A DNA stretch of 64,000 bases from Rhizobium sp. BT03 (GTDB lineage Bacteria; Pseudomonadota; Alphaproteobacteria; Rhizobiales; Rhizobiaceae): assembly GCF_030053155.1 (NCBI RefSeq), contig NZ_CP125640.1, positions 3,304,001-3,368,000 of the forward strand. The letters are read 5' to 3'. Of this stretch, positions 46,638 to 56,859 are shown piece by piece. Under the pieces are notes generated by a model. The model made no database searches. It was not told where the DNA came from and was given only the letters and a program-made list of their open reading frames with translations. Positions within the stretch are counted from its first letter, which is position 1, and each line of letters opens with the position of its first letter. The position numbers and the translations under genes were made by a program.

Positions 46638-47840
46638 TCAGTTGGTCAGCAACGTCGCGGCCTTGGTTGCCGTTTGAGCAATGCTTTCGAAGTCGGCCAC
46701 CAATTTCTCCATGGTTTCAGCTTCATAGTAGTTACCGCCCGGCGAGGCGCAGTACTGCAGAAGGCTCTTGCCCTTGTCTGGCGCCATGAAGGCAACTGTG
46801 AAGAGGATGATTCCATCGCTCTTCGCGGCATCGCATTTGTCGCGAACGTTTTGATCCTTTTGCTGGTTCCAAGTGTCGCTGTTGCCGGTCATTTCGCCAT
46901 CGGTCATGAGTATAATGAACCTGTCGACCTTGGAGTTGCCCTTTTTCTGATGTGCGACGCTTTCAGCGTCGGTGTTGTTCGCGTTCTTTCTGATCGTGTC
47001 GTCAGCCAGCTGCATCGGTTCGGTGGCGTCTGTGCCGCCGTCTGGTAAGAGCGTTGTCACGTAGTCGCGAGATTTGGTTGTTCCCCAGTCAATTGCGCTA
47101 ACGCTGGTGACCTTGTTGGTCCAATCACGCAATAGTCCGTTACTGTAAGAGATGACGCCTGTGCGTACGAGGGTATGCTGCGGATCGGCCTTGTCGAGCG
47201 CATCGAAGAGTGACGCCGATGCCTGTTTCAGGGCGTCGATCTTGATGACGTAGGTTTTGCAGGTCGTGCCATTCTTTCTGTATTGGGCGCATGTATTGGT
47301 ATCGTAGCCCATGGACCCCGACTGGTCGAGGACGAGCTCCATCGACAGTGCGCTCCTTGTTTGGCTGGTGCCGCTCGTGGTCGAACTGGTTGTGGCGATG
47401 TCAATCGTCGAGTGGCCTAAAAGATTCATGAATGGTGTCAGGCCAAGGCGGTATGAGGTCGCGACCGTGACGCTGTAGCTCTTGCTGGTCGAGGAGGTGG
47501 ATGTGGTGATGTCCACATTGGTGGCGTTCCTGATCGCGCTGCCTGATGCCGCGCTGACATAATTTGCCATCTGTCCGACGACAAAATCCTTCGCCAAGGT
47601 CTCTGCGGCCCCCTCGTCGGCGACCTTGCCGCTCGCAAGTGCGGTCGCCGCCGCGAGTGCTGCAGAATCCGTTGCTTCCTGGAGTTGGCGCTGCGACAGC
47701 GCCATATTCGAATAGTCGATCGCCAAGCCGGCGGCGCCGAGAAGGACGGGCGCCATAATCGCCGTCATAATGCCGAAATTCCCGCCTCGATCGCTCAACA
47801 TGCGACGCAGGCAGGGGTACAAAGAGGAGGTGCTCATCAT
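46638..47840 (-). CDS. TadG-like pilus-assembly protein with a von Willebrand A domain
   Basis: About 400 residues. The N-terminus has a TadE/TadG-type pseudopilin helix (RGGNFGIMTAIMAPVLLGAA, then GLAIDYSNMALSQRQLQEAT). The remainder is periplasmic and includes a vWA domain with a metal-ion-dependent adhesion motif in LVLDQSGSMGYD (DxSxS). Such proteins contribute to Flp pili or surface attachment. No other tad or cpa gene is in the window. In-frame starts are GTG 47846, ATG 47840 and ATG 47837. The GGGTG upstream suits 47837 or 47840. The terminator just after its stop shows it is a stand-alone transcription unit. Confidence 0.87.
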   Translation of the reverse strand: MMSTSSLYPCLRRMLSDRGGNFGIMTAIMAPVLLGAAGLAIDYSNMALSQRQLQEATDSAALAAATALASGKVADEGAAETLAKDFVVGQMANYVSAASGSAIRNATNVDITTSTSSTSKSYSVTVATSYRLGLTPFMNLLGHSTIDIATTSSTTSGTSQTRSALSMELVLDQSGSMGYDTNTCAQYRKNGTTCKTYVIKIDALKQASASLFDALDKADPQHTLVRTGVISYSNGLLRDWTNKVTSVSAIDWGTTKSRDYVTTLLPDGGTDATEPMQLADDTIRKNANNTDAESVAHQKKGNSKVDRFIILMTDGEMTGNSDTWNQQKDQNVRDKCDAAKSDGIILFTVAFMAPDKGKSLLQYCASPGGNYYEAETMEKLVADFESIAQTATKAATLLTN

Positions 47841-47950
47841 GTTCACCCGAAATAGACCCTGTGGGTGACATTACGCACGATGCTTCTTTACGCCTGCCTT
47901 ACAGCGTCAATAGAATTTTAACGAATCGGCGGATTTTTCCAGTTTTGGGA

Positions 47951-48829
47951 TTATTTCAGCGGGATCACGTCGACCGCCTGGACGGCGCGCTGGCCGCCAT
48001 AGCTCTTCAACACGCCGATGACCGGGACGACGTCGGAATAGTCGCGGCCATAGGCGACGACGATGTGATCGGTGCCGGCTGATATGTCGTTGGTCGGGTC
48101 GAGTTCGATCCAGCCGATGGTCTCGCCGCACCAGATCCTGACCCAGGCATGCATGGCATCCGCCCCTTCGAGGCGTTCCTTGCCGGGTGGCGGGATGGTG
48201 CGCAGGAAACCCGAGACGTAACCGGCCGGAATGCCGAGGCTTCTGAGCGCCAGAATCATGATGTGGGTGAAATCCTGGCAGACGCCGCGCTTCAGCCTGA
48301 AGGCTTCGAGCGGCGTCGTGTCCACCGTCGTCGCGTCGGCGTCGTAGCTGAAATCCTTGTGGATGCGGGCACAGAGCGCATAGGCGATCTGCATTGCCGT
48401 CAGATCAGGCGTGGCGCAGCTTCGCGCATAGTCGCTGATCTCTCGCGCCTGGGTCAGGCGCGGGCTGTCGCCGAGGAAATGGTGCGGTGAATCCGGCGCC
48501 AGCGACCAGATGCCGGATATTTCCTCCGGCAGGTCGGCCAGCAGCGGCGAGAAATCGGCGGCGATCGGCTGGCTTTCCACCTGCACGCGGGCCTGCATGC
48601 GAATGTCGAGCGTCTCATGCGGCGCGCGCAGCATGAAGGCGGTGGCTGGATGATCGAAGAAATCGACGAAATGCGACTGCTCGTCCGGCGTCGGCGAAAC
48701 GGTGATCGAGCCGGCGACCAGGCGCTGCCGATTGGTCAGCGACAGCGGCATCAGGCGCATGATGTGGCGGGCGCCGGAGGCGGGAACGTCGTAGCTGTAA
48801 CCCATGCGCAACGAAAGATCGTAAAGCAT
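47951..48829 (-). CDS. Transglutaminase-like cysteine protease-fold protein
   Basis: 292 residues with an N-terminal beta domain (bacterial transglutaminase N-terminal type) and a transglutaminase core carrying RGVCQDFTHIM (Cys), DAMHAWVRIW (His) and ELDPTND (Asp). Family members are peptidases or amide-bond-forming enzymes. No signal peptide is seen, so it is cytoplasmic. ATG 48829 lies five bases after the stop of the ATP-grasp/alpha-E gene, so it is the last gene of that operon. The reading frame continues open far upstream, but that part overlaps the ATP-grasp gene in another frame and is not protein-like. Confidence 0.9.
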   Translation of the reverse strand: MLYDLSLRMGYSYDVPASGARHIMRLMPLSLTNRQRLVAGSITVSPTPDEQSHFVDFFDHPATAFMLRAPHETLDIRMQARVQVESQPIAADFSPLLADLPEEISGIWSLAPDSPHHFLGDSPRLTQAREISDYARSCATPDLTAMQIAYALCARIHKDFSYDADATTVDTTPLEAFRLKRGVCQDFTHIMILALRSLGIPAGYVSGFLRTIPPPGKERLEGADAMHAWVRIWCGETIGWIELDPTNDISAGTDHIVVAYGRDYSDVVPVIGVLKSYGGQRAVQAVDVIPLK

Positions 48830-48834
48830 CGCCG

Positions 48835-51255
48835 TCACCCGAGATAGGTCTGGGCGAGCAGATCGGAAAGCTGCTCCAATTCGCGTTCGAGCCGCTGATA
48901 GACCTCTGCCCCCATGCCCTCCGGCGTCATCACCGCGAGGCCCGAGTGGAGCCGCATCGCCTCGCGGTAGAAGGGCGACATCTGGCCGTTGATCAGGGCG
49001 TTCGGCAGCTGCTCGACCTCGTGGTGGATCTCGTTCACCTGGAAGAGCACCGAACGCGGGTTGAGGGGATCGAGCGCCAGCAGGTCGGTGACGGTCAGCC
49101 GCGCCGTGTTGACGTTGTAGCGGCGGCGGTGGGTCATGACGCTGTCGCCGATCTCGAGCAGCATGTCGAGCGCGCCGTCGGGCGCCTCCGAGCCGGACAT
49201 GTGGCCGAGCAGCCGCGTCATGTGCAGGCCGCGCTCGATATAGCGGCCGAGCGAGAGGAAGCGCCAGCCCATGAAACGGTACATGTTCTCGTGCACGAGG
49301 CCGGCAAAGCCCGCAAGCTTGCGCAGCAGGATCGTCATCGCGTGGCTGGCGTCGTCGCCGGCGGCGACGGTGACATGGAAGCGGCGGGCGGTCTTGGCGA
49401 GATCGTTGAGCGCCAGCCAGCCGTCCGGCGAGAAGCGGTCGCGGATATTGCTCGCCGAATAAACGGCGCTGTCGATGTTGCGCAACAGCGTTTCCGGCAC
49501 GGGTTCGGCGGTGTCGATATCGACGGCGGCGAGATAGGCGGAGACGTCGGCAAGCAGCGGCTGGCTCGGATCGGCGGCTTCGGCGTAACGCGCATGCCAG
49601 GCGCGCAGGATGCGCAGCGCCCCTTCGGCGCGCTCGATATAGCGGCCGAGCCAGAACAGATTGTCGGCCGCCCGGCTCGGCAGGCTGCCCGGCATGTTGC
49701 GGGTGAAGCTGCCCTCGGCCGGCAGCAGCGTGTGGCGCTCGACCGGCTTGTCGCTGACGATCCAGACGTCGGCGGCGGCGCCGCCCGACTGCATGGCGAT
49801 CGCCGCGACATCGGCGCCGGAGCCGATGCGGGCAAAACCGCCGGGCATGATCTGCCAGCCGTTCGCCGTGCGGGCGGCAAAGACGCGCAGCGACATCGGC
49901 CGCGGCACCAGCTTGCCGTCCACCCAGGCCGGCGTCGTCGAGAGTGTGACGACCTCCTGTCCCACAAGTTTCGGGCCATCCGAACTCAGCCAGTCGGTGA
50001 TGGAATCCCTGGCGGTCGCCCGCAGCGACGAGCCGAGCACGGATTCGCCGTCGTCGTCGAAGAAGGGCGCGCGGGAATAGGCCGGGCCGATCACCATCTT
50101 CTCGATATTCTTGGCGACGTGCTCGCGCTCTTCCTCCTGGCCGCACCACCAGGTGGCGATCGAAGGCAGCTGCAGATCCTGCCCCAGCAGACGGCGACAG
50201 ATGGTCGGCATGAAGGCCAGCAGCGCCCGGGTTTCGAGAACGCCGGTGCCGAGCGCATTGACGATGGTGACGCTTTCGGCGCGCAGCGCTTCGACGAGGC
50301 CGGGTGTGCCGATATGCGAATTCTGGTTCAGCTCCAGCGGGTCGGCAAAGGCCGAATCGAGACGGCGCCAGAGCACGCCGATCGGCTTCAGGCCGGCAAC
50401 GGTACGCACCATGACGCGGCCCCTGACGACCGTCAGATCCTCGCCCTCGAGCAGCATGAAGCCGAGATAGCGGGCGATATAGGCGTGTTCGTAATAGGTC
50501 TCGTTGGCCGGGCCCGGGGTCAACACGGCGATGCGGTCGTCGCCCGAATGTTTCATGCCCTGCAGCGCATCGCGGAAGCCGCCGAAGAACGAGGCGAGGC
50601 GGTGGACCGGGGTTTCGGCATAGATATCCGAAAAGGCCCGGGTGGTCGCGACGCGGCTTTCCAGTGCAAAACCGGCGCCTGAGGGCGCCTGCGTCCGGTC
50701 GGCCAGCACCCACCAGTTGCCGTCAGGCCCGCGGCCGATCTCGAAGGCGCAGAAATGCAGATAATGGCCGGAGGCCGGCCGGATGCCGGCGAGCGGGCGC
50801 TGGAATTCGGGATTGGCGGCCATCAGCGCCGGCGGCAGCACGCCTTCCGCCACCAGCCGGTTGTCGCCGTAGATATCGGCGACGATCGCTTCCAGCAGGT
50901 CGGCGCGCTGGACGAGGCCCGCCGACAGCGTCTGCCATTCGCGTTCGTCGATCAGCACCGGGATATGCGAGATCGGCCAGGCGCGTTCGCCGGTGCCCTT
51001 GCTGCCATAGGCCCGGTAGAAGACGCCGGCATCCCGGAGATAGCGGTCGGCGCGGGCAAAACGCTCGGCAAGATCCTTTTCCGGCATGGCGCTCAGATGC
51101 GAGAGAAAATGCTGCCAGACCGGGCGGACCCTGCCCTTGTTGTCAACCATCTCGTCGGCGGTGCCGGGAAGCGGCGCATAGTCGAAGGCCGCACGTTTGC
51201 CGGTGCGGTCCACGGTCTCTTCCCTGCGCTCTACTGCCGGCCTCTTACCCATCAA
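48835..51255 (-). CDS. Fused circularly permuted ATP-grasp and alpha-E domain protein
   Basis: 806 residues. The N-terminal about 480 form a circularly permuted ATP-grasp (COG2308; for example FRDALQGMKHSGDDRIAVLT, LEGEDLTVVRGRVMVRT, NALGTGVLETRALLAFMP). After the SLPSRAADNLFWLGRYIERA junction, the last 300 form the all-helical alpha-E domain (COG2307). The two are separate genes in many bacteria and fused here, which shows they act together. ATP-grasp enzymes ligate an acid to an amine through an acyl phosphate, so an amide or peptide tag is the predicted product. Substrate and product are unknown. It starts at ATG 51255 or 51252. Confidence 0.88.
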   Translation of the reverse strand: MMGKRPAVERREETVDRTGKRAAFDYAPLPGTADEMVDNKGRVRPVWQHFLSHLSAMPEKDLAERFARADRYLRDAGVFYRAYGSKGTGERAWPISHIPVLIDEREWQTLSAGLVQRADLLEAIVADIYGDNRLVAEGVLPPALMAANPEFQRPLAGIRPASGHYLHFCAFEIGRGPDGNWWVLADRTQAPSGAGFALESRVATTRAFSDIYAETPVHRLASFFGGFRDALQGMKHSGDDRIAVLTPGPANETYYEHAYIARYLGFMLLEGEDLTVVRGRVMVRTVAGLKPIGVLWRRLDSAFADPLELNQNSHIGTPGLVEALRAESVTIVNALGTGVLETRALLAFMPTICRRLLGQDLQLPSIATWWCGQEEEREHVAKNIEKMVIGPAYSRAPFFDDDGESVLGSSLRATARDSITDWLSSDGPKLVGQEVVTLSTTPAWVDGKLVPRPMSLRVFAARTANGWQIMPGGFARIGSGADVAAIAMQSGGAAADVWIVSDKPVERHTLLPAEGSFTRNMPGSLPSRAADNLFWLGRYIERAEGALRILRAWHARYAEAADPSQPLLADVSAYLAAVDIDTAEPVPETLLRNIDSAVYSASNIRDRFSPDGWLALNDLAKTARRFHVTVAAGDDASHAMTILLRKLAGFAGLVHENMYRFMGWRFLSLGRYIERGLHMTRLLGHMSGSEAPDGALDMLLEIGDSVMTHRRRYNVNTARLTVTDLLALDPLNPRSVLFQVNEIHHEVEQLPNALINGQMSPFYREAMRLHSGLAVMTPEGMGAEVYQRLERELEQLSDLLAQTYLG

Positions 51256-51282
51256 AACCCAAGCTACCCCTCACCCCCGGCC

Positions 51283-54200
51283 TCAAATTCCAGCAGGCCG
51301 CCTCAGATCCAGCGTCAGCGGGAATTCCAGCGAACCCGTCTCGGCGCGCGGGATATAGCCGCCCGCCGTATGCCCCCACGGCTCGAAGCGGGCGAGCCGC
51401 CTTGCTTCCGCCTCGTTGCCGTTGACCGGGAAGGTGTCATAGGTCCGGCCGCCCGGATGGGCAACATGATAGATGCAGCCGCCGATCGAACGCTTCGACC
51501 ATGTATCATAAATGTCAAAAGTCAAAGGTGTGTTGACCGGCAGGACGGGATGCAGGCCGGAGGCCGGCTGCCATGCCTTGTAGCGGACGCCGGCGACCGA
51601 GACGCCCGACGTGCCGGTCGGCGTCAGCGGCAGGATGCGGCCGTTGCAGGTCACGGTGTAGCGCGCCGTATTGCTGGTTTCGAACCGCACCTGAAGGCGC
51701 TCGACGGAACTGTCGACGTAGCGCACGGTGCCGCCGACCGCACCTTCCTCGCCCATGACATGCCAAGGCTCCAGCGCCTGGCGCAGTTCCAGTTTCGAGC
51801 CCTCGTATTCGACTTCGCCGCAGAAGGGAAAGCGGAATTCGAGCTGGGCCTTGAACCATTCCGGGCTGAGGTCGAAGCCGTTTTCGCGAAGGTCGGCAAG
51901 CACGTCGAGGAAGTCGGCCCAGACGAAATGCGGCAGCATGAAGCGGTCGTGCAGGGTCGTGCCCCAGCGGACGAACTTGCCGTCGACGGGGTTTACCCAG
52001 AAACGGGCGATCAGCGCCCGCACCAGCAATTGCTGGGCAAGCGACATGCGCGCGTTCGGCGGCATCTCGAAGCCGCGGAACTCGATGAGGCCGAGCCTGC
52101 CGGTCGGGCCATCGGGCGAAAACAGCTTGTCGATGCAGATCTCGGCGCGGTGGGTGTTGCCGGTGACGTCGGTCAAAAGGTTGCGGAACAGGCGGTCGAC
52201 GAGCCAGGGCAGCGGCGGCTGACCGCGGCCGGGAGCCGCGATCTGCGCCATGGCGATTTCCAGTTCGTAGAGGCTGTCATGGCGGGCCTCGTCGATGCGC
52301 GGCGCCTGGCTGGTCGGGCCGATGAACATGCCGGAGAAGAGATAGGAGAGCGAGGGGTGGCGCTGCCAGTGGAGGACGACGCTCTTCAACAGATCGGGAC
52401 GGCGCAGGAAGGGGCTGTTGTTCGGATTGGCGCTGCCGACGACGACATGGTTGCCGCCGCCGGTGCCGGTATGACGGCCGTCGATCATGAACTTGTCGGC
52501 GCCGAGCCGGGTGGCCCGCGCCTCTTCGTAGACCGCCGTGGTGATGTCGACGCATTCCTTCCAGTTCGAGGCCGGATGAATGTTGACCTCGATGACGCCG
52601 GGATCCGGGGCGACGCGGATGACGTTGATGCGCTCGTCCTGCGGCGGCGGGTAGCCTTCGATATGAACGGGAAGCTTGAGCTCGGCGGCGGCGTTTTCCG
52701 CAGCTGCGATCAGCTCGAGATAGTCCTCGATGCGCTCGACCGGCGGCATGAAGACGCAGAGCCTGCCGTCGCGCGGCTCGACCGACATGGCGGTGCGCAC
52801 GGCGCCGCGGAGTTCGCCGAGCGTCTGTTCGATCCGGCCGCGATTGCTCTCGTCGGCATGGAAAGAGGCTTCCGGCATGGCGCGGCCGGCCGGTACGAAG
52901 ACATCCGGCAGCGGTTCGCGCGGGATCGTCGGATCGGCCGGGTGGATATAGGGATAACGCGCTGGGGGAACATAGGGCAGAGTGCCGAGCGGCAGGCGGT
53001 AACCGATCGGACTGTCGCCCGGGACGAGGAAGATCTTGCCGCGGCGGGTGCGCCATTTCTCGCTGACCCAGACTCGGCTTTCGGCTGCCTTGGCGTTCCA
53101 CGCCTGGACTGGAAGGATGTAACCGGTCGCGACGGTGAGGCCGCGGGCGAAGACCCGGGCGATGCGGTTGCGCTCCTCGGGATCCTTCAGCTTCGAATTC
53201 GCCGGATCGACATTTTCGGGAAGGTTGCCTTCCTTGATGATCCAGTCGGCCGGATCTTCATAGGCCGGCTGCACCATGTCAGGCTTGATCGCCAGTTCCT
53301 TAGCGATTGCCGTCAGGAGCTTCTCGGCATCCTCGGCGGTGACGCCGGTATCCTTGCCTTCGGCGGCGACCAGATCGAGGTTCTGCCAGACCGGCTTGCC
53401 GTCGCGGCGCCAGTAGAGCGAGAAGGTCCAGCGCGGCAGGCTTTCGCCCGGATACCATTTGCCCTGGCCGTAATGCAGGAAACCGCCGGGGGCGAAGCGT
53501 TCTTGCAGCTTGCGGATCAGGATGTCGGCCTTTTCGCGCTTGGTCGGGCCGACCGCGGCGGTGTTCCACTCCTCGGACTGGAAATCGTCGATCGAAACGA
53601 AGGTCGGCTCGCCGCCCATCGTTAGATGCACGTCCTCGGCTTCGAGGACGCGGTCGACCTTCTCGCCGAGTTCATTAAGCTCCTCCCAGCTTTCATCGGA
53701 GAAGGGCTTGGTGATGCGCGGGTGCTCGGCGACGCGCGAGACCTTCATGTCGAAGGCGAATTCGGTTTCAGCCTCGCCGAAATAGCCGCCGGAGATCGGG
53801 GCGGCGTTGCGATAATGCGGCGTGGCGGCAAGCGGGATATGGCTTTCGCCGGTCAGGAGGCCCGAAGTGGGGTCGAGGCCGACCCAGCCGGCGCCCGGCA
53901 GATAGACCTCGGCCCAGGCATGCAGGTCGGTGAAATCGACTTCGGTGCCGGAGGGGCCGTCGAGCGCCTTCAGATCCGGCGTCAGCTGGATGAGGTAGCC
54001 GGAGACGAAACGGGCGGCAAGGCCGAGATGGCGAAGGATCTGGACGAGCAGCCAGCTGGTGTCGCGGCAGGAGCCCTTGGCGCTTTCGAGCGTCTCCTCC
54101 GGCGTCTGCACGCCGGTTTCCATGCGGATGACGTAGCCGATCTGCCGCTGCAGGCGGGCATTCAACCCGACGACCATATCGATCGTCGCCTGGCCGGGCG

Positions 54201-54609
54201 ACCAGTCGAGCGTCGGCAGCAGCGCCTTCAGCCGCGGGCCGGCCGGTTCCGGCGTCATATAGATCGACAGATCCTCCTGGATCGTTTCCGGATAGCCGAA
54301 GGGCCACTTGGTCGCCTCTTCCTCGACGAAGAAGTCGAAGGGATTGTAGACCGTCATGTCGGCGACGAGATCGACCTCGATCTTGAATTCGGTCACCGGG
54401 TCCGGGAAGACGTAGCGGGCGAGGTAATTGCCGTAAGGGTCCTGCTGCAGGTTGACGAAGTGGTTTGAAGGCGTGACCTTCAGCGAGTGGCTGAGCACCC
54501 GTGTCTTCGAATGCGAGGCAGGTTTCAGCCGGATGATCTGGGGGCCGAGGCGGACCGGCTTGTCGTAGGTATAGTGCGTCAGATGATAGATGCTGGCTTT
54601 GATCGACAT
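51283..54609 (-). CDS. Transglutaminase-DUF2126 giant protein
   Basis: 1108 residues. Residues 1-300 are a transglutaminase module ([15 protein letters not shown]ys, [15 protein letters not shown]is, [11 protein letters not shown]sp). The remaining about 800 are DUF2126, with conserved-looking [31 protein letters not shown] and [17 protein letters not shown]. The HTGTGGGNH and GGEPT stretches suggest a nucleotide- or metal-binding catalytic site related to the glutamine-synthetase-like amidoligase fold, but that is inference. It has no signal peptide. It is first gene of a three-gene minus-strand operon (gap 27 bases to the ATP-grasp gene). Confidence 0.88.
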   Translation of the reverse strand: MSIKASIYHLTHYTYDKPVRLGPQIIRLKPASHSKTRVLSHSLKVTPSNHFVNLQQDPYGNYLARYVFPDPVTEFKIEVDLVADMTVYNPFDFFVEEEATKWPFGYPETIQEDLSIYMTPEPAGPRLKALLPTLDWSPGQATIDMVVGLNARLQRQIGYVIRMETGVQTPEETLESAKGSCRDTSWLLVQILRHLGLAARFVSGYLIQLTPDLKALDGPSGTEVDFTDLHAWAEVYLPGAGWVGLDPTSGLLTGESHIPLAATPHYRNAAPISGGYFGEAETEFAFDMKVSRVAEHPRITKPFSDESWEELNELGEKVDRVLEAEDVHLTMGGEPTFVSIDDFQSEEWNTAAVGPTKREKADILIRKLQERFAPGGFLHYGQGKWYPGESLPRWTFSLYWRRDGKPVWQNLDLVAAEGKDTGVTAEDAEKLLTAIAKELAIKPDMVQPAYEDPADWIIKEGNLPENVDPANSKLKDPEERNRIARVFARGLTVATGYILPVQAWNAKAAESRVWVSEKWRTRRGKIFLVPGDSPIGYRLPLGTLPYVPPARYPYIHPADPTIPREPLPDVFVPAGRAMPEASFHADESNRGRIEQTLGELRGAVRTAMSVEPRDGRLCVFMPPVERIEDYLELIAAAENAAAELKLPVHIEGYPPPQDERINVIRVAPDPGVIEVNIHPASNWKECVDITTAVYEEARATRLGADKFMIDGRHTGTGGGNHVVVGSANPNNSPFLRRPDLLKSVVLHWQRHPSLSYLFSGMFIGPTSQAPRIDEARHDSLYELEIAMAQIAAPGRGQPPLPWLVDRLFRNLLTDVTGNTHRAEICIDKLFSPDGPTGRLGLIEFRGFEMPPNARMSLAQQLLVRALIARFWVNPVDGKFVRWGTTLHDRFMLPHFVWADFLDVLADLRENGFDLSPEWFKAQLEFRFPFCGEVEYEGSKLELRQALEPWHVMGEEGAVGGTVRYVDSSVERLQVRFETSNTARYTVTCNGRILPLTPTGTSGVSVAGVRYKAWQPASGLHPVLPVNTPLTFDIYDTWSKRSIGGCIYHVAHPGGRTYDTFPVNGNEAEARRLARFEPWGHTAGGYIPRAETGSLEFPLTLDLRRPAGI

Positions 54610-54707
54610 ATTGCTCTTTTTATCCGGCTCGCATCGTCGTGCGGCTTGCTGTTCCCGAAATCAGTGTGTGCAATGCAGCGAAAGAAAGCAAGGAGGGCTG
54701 ACGGCTT

Positions 54708-56090
54708 TTACGCCGCCTTGGCAAAGGTGACGACCGCCTTCAGGCCCTTGCCGTTCGGGCCCGGCTCCAGCGTCAGGTCGGCGTTGAAAAGATTGGCGAT
54801 TTCCTCGACGATCGGCAGGCCAAGGCCGGTGCCTTGCGCCTCTGTCTGATTGCCGCGCGAAAAACGCCCACGCACCGCCTCCAGTTTATTGCGGGGAATG
54901 CCGGGGCCGTTGTCCTCGACTTCGAGGCGGATCGTCTCCGCGGCTGCGATGATGCGGACGGTGACCTCGGCTCCCTTGCCGGCATAGGCGATGGCATTTC
55001 CGGCAAGGTTGCGCAGCATTTCGCCGATCAGCAGCGGCTCGGCGCGGATCATCGCCGGGCTCTCGCCCTCGAAGCCGAGATCGATGCCGGCGCTGGCCGC
55101 CGTCGGGATCTGTTCGCCGGTGATGTCCTGGGCGATTGCCGCAAGATCGATGGCGGAGGCTGTCAGCGCCTCCTTGGCGGTGGCGGCATCGATCTTTGCC
55201 ATCAGCAGAAGTTGGGCAAGGATGCGCTCGGCATGCGCCACGGCCTGATCGCCCTTCAGCGCCGCCGCCTGCGCCTCTTCAAGCGAGCCGGCGCGGGCGG
55301 AAAGCGCAAGCTGGGTGCGGATGATCGCCAGCGGTGTGCGCAGCTGATGGCTGGCATTGCCGGTGAAATGCCGCAGCGCATCGAGCGCCGATTGCAGGCG
55401 GACCATGAAGCTGTTCACCGTATCGACCAGCGGCTCGACCTCGCTCGGCACGGTCTGTTCGATCGGATGCAGGTCATCGGGGCTGCGTTCGCCGATGGCG
55501 TCGCCGAGCTTGTGGAGCGGGCGCAGTGCCACGGTGACCGAGATCCAGACGATGACGGCGGCACCCGCGATCATGAAGGCGAGGCGCAGGGCCGAGCGCA
55601 CGAGGATCGCCTGCGCCAGCTGCCTTCGGGCGATCGTGGTTTCGGCGACCGTCACCACGAAGGGCACGGAGCGGATGCCTGTCGAGGCGGAGCGTTCGAG
55701 TGTGGCGACGCGGATCGGCTCGCCGCGGAAGGTGTCGTCGGCGAAGGCGGCGGCATTGGCGGGCGTCTTCTTCAGAACCGGCAGCGACTGGTAACCGGTG
55801 ATGAATTTGCCCGGCGGACCGTCGACGCGGTAGAAGACGCGGTCCTGCGCGGCCGAGGTCAGCATTTCGAGCGCGACATAGGGGATATCGACCTGCAGCG
55901 TGCCGTCTTCGGCGACGACGACACGTTCGGCGATCGCCAGTGCCGAGCCGGCGAGCACGCGGTCGGAGACGATGTTCGAGGTCTGGACCGCCTCGCGATA
56001 GGTATCGGCAAGCGCCAGCGTGCCGATGACGGCCGTGGAGACGAGCAGCCAGAAGAGCAGCCGGCGCCTGAGGGAATAGGCGGCTTTCAT
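54708..56090 (-). CDS. TctE-type sensor histidine kinase
   Basis: 460 residues. N-terminal helix (about 8-30), a periplasmic 2CSK_N-type sensor (about 35-165; VSDRVLAGSALAIAERVVVA, DRVFYRVDGPPGKFITGYQS), a second helix, a HAMP region, and a HisKA/HATPase kinase with GNASHQLRTPLAIIR (His), NLAGNAIAYAG (N box), DNGPGIPR and GTGLGLPIVEEI. The 2CSK_N sensor is the hallmark of TctE, which controls tricarboxylate uptake. The tctCBA operon a few kilobases away supports that role. The start overlaps the regulator's stop (ATGA). Confidence 0.88.
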   Translation of the reverse strand: MKAAYSLRRRLLFWLLVSTAVIGTLALADTYREAVQTSNIVSDRVLAGSALAIAERVVVAEDGTLQVDIPYVALEMLTSAAQDRVFYRVDGPPGKFITGYQSLPVLKKTPANAAAFADDTFRGEPIRVATLERSASTGIRSVPFVVTVAETTIARRQLAQAILVRSALRLAFMIAGAAVIVWISVTVALRPLHKLGDAIGERSPDDLHPIEQTVPSEVEPLVDTVNSFMVRLQSALDALRHFTGNASHQLRTPLAIIRTQLALSARAGSLEEAQAAALKGDQAVAHAERILAQLLLMAKIDAATAKEALTASAIDLAAIAQDITGEQIPTAASAGIDLGFEGESPAMIRAEPLLIGEMLRNLAGNAIAYAGKGAEVTVRIIAAAETIRLEVEDNGPGIPRNKLEAVRGRFSRGNQTEAQGTGLGLPIVEEIANLFNADLTLEPGPNGKGLKAVVTFAKAA

Positions 56091-56764
56091 GAGGCCTCGG
56101 GGAGCTTGTCGAGATAATAGCCGATGCCGCGGGCGGTCTTGACCGTCAGGCCGTGCGGCGAGAGGCGTTTCCTCAGGCGGCTGACATATTGCTCGATGGC
56201 ATTTGAAGAAATGTCGTCGTCGAAGGCCGTCAGCGACTGGATGATCGCCTCTTTGGCGACGACCTTGCCGGCCCGCATGAAGAGAATTTCGAGCAGCCCA
56301 AGCTCGCGGGCGGGAATATCGAGCGGCGTGGCGCCTGATGAAAAGGCGCGGGAATTGAGATCGAAGGAGATGCCGCCAAAACTGACGGTCGCCGAGCGCA
56401 GGCCGGCCTGGCGCCGCAGCAGCACGCGCACGCGGGCCTCGAATTCTGATATGTCGAAGGGTTTGATCAGATAGTCGTCGGCGCCGAGATCGAGACCCTT
56501 CACCCGCTCTTCCGGCGTGCCGCGCGCGGTCAGGATGAGGACGGCTGCCTGGTTCTGCCGGGCGCGCATGGCGCGCAGCACGTCGAGCCCGTCCATCTCG
56601 GGCAGGTTGAGATCGAGAATGACGAGATCGAAATTTTCCGCGGCGATGACCGCATTGGCAGACGCCCCATCATGGACGACATCGACGGCATGGCCCGTGC
56701 CGCGCAAGATCGCCGACAGGCCGTCGGCCAGCGCGATATTGTCTTCGGTGAGCAGGATGCGCAC
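56087..56764 (-). CDS. TctD-type response regulator (OmpR family)
   Basis: 225 residues: a receiver domain (acidic pocket TEDN, phosphoacceptor in DLVILDLNLPEMDGL, Lys in DDYLIKPFD) and an OmpR winged helix (LTAFDDDISSNAIEQYVSRL, KTARGIGYYL). GTG 56764 is chosen because AGGGGGA lies six bases before it and the protein then begins MRILLTEDN. GTG 56785 would add seven residues. It is translationally coupled to the kinase. An inverted repeat upstream covers the ribosome-binding site. Confidence 0.9.
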   Translation of the reverse strand: MRILLTEDNIALADGLSAILRGTGHAVDVVHDGASANAVIAAENFDLVILDLNLPEMDGLDVLRAMRARQNQAAVLILTARGTPEERVKGLDLGADDYLIKPFDISEFEARVRVLLRRQAGLRSATVSFGGISFDLNSRAFSSGATPLDIPARELGLLEILFMRAGKVVAKEAIIQSLTAFDDDISSNAIEQYVSRLRKRLSPHGLTVKTARGIGYYLDKLPEAS

Positions 56765-56772
56765 GGATGGTC

Positions 56773-56800
56773 CCCCTGTTTTCACAGGACGTTACAGGGG
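56773..56800 (-). promoter_or_regulatory. Inverted repeat covering the ribosome-binding site of the response-regulator gene
   Basis: On the minus strand CCCCTGT (56800-56794) can pair with ACAGGGG (56779-56773). The second arm contains the ribosome-binding site for GTG 56764. It could be an RNA hairpin that limits translation, or a DNA operator for autoregulation. Confidence 0.4.
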
Positions 56801-56859
56801 CGACGAGAGGTTGTCACAGCGATTTTGAAGATTGGTGAACGGCCGTGGGAAAGCCGATT

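Noticed and set aside
47951..50713. A 920-codon open frame on the minus strand ending in the transglutaminase gene
   Set aside because: Only the part from 48829 is protein-like. The rest is an Arg/Ala/Gly-rich frame overlapping the ATP-grasp/alpha-E gene on the same strand, as expected in GC-rich DNA.
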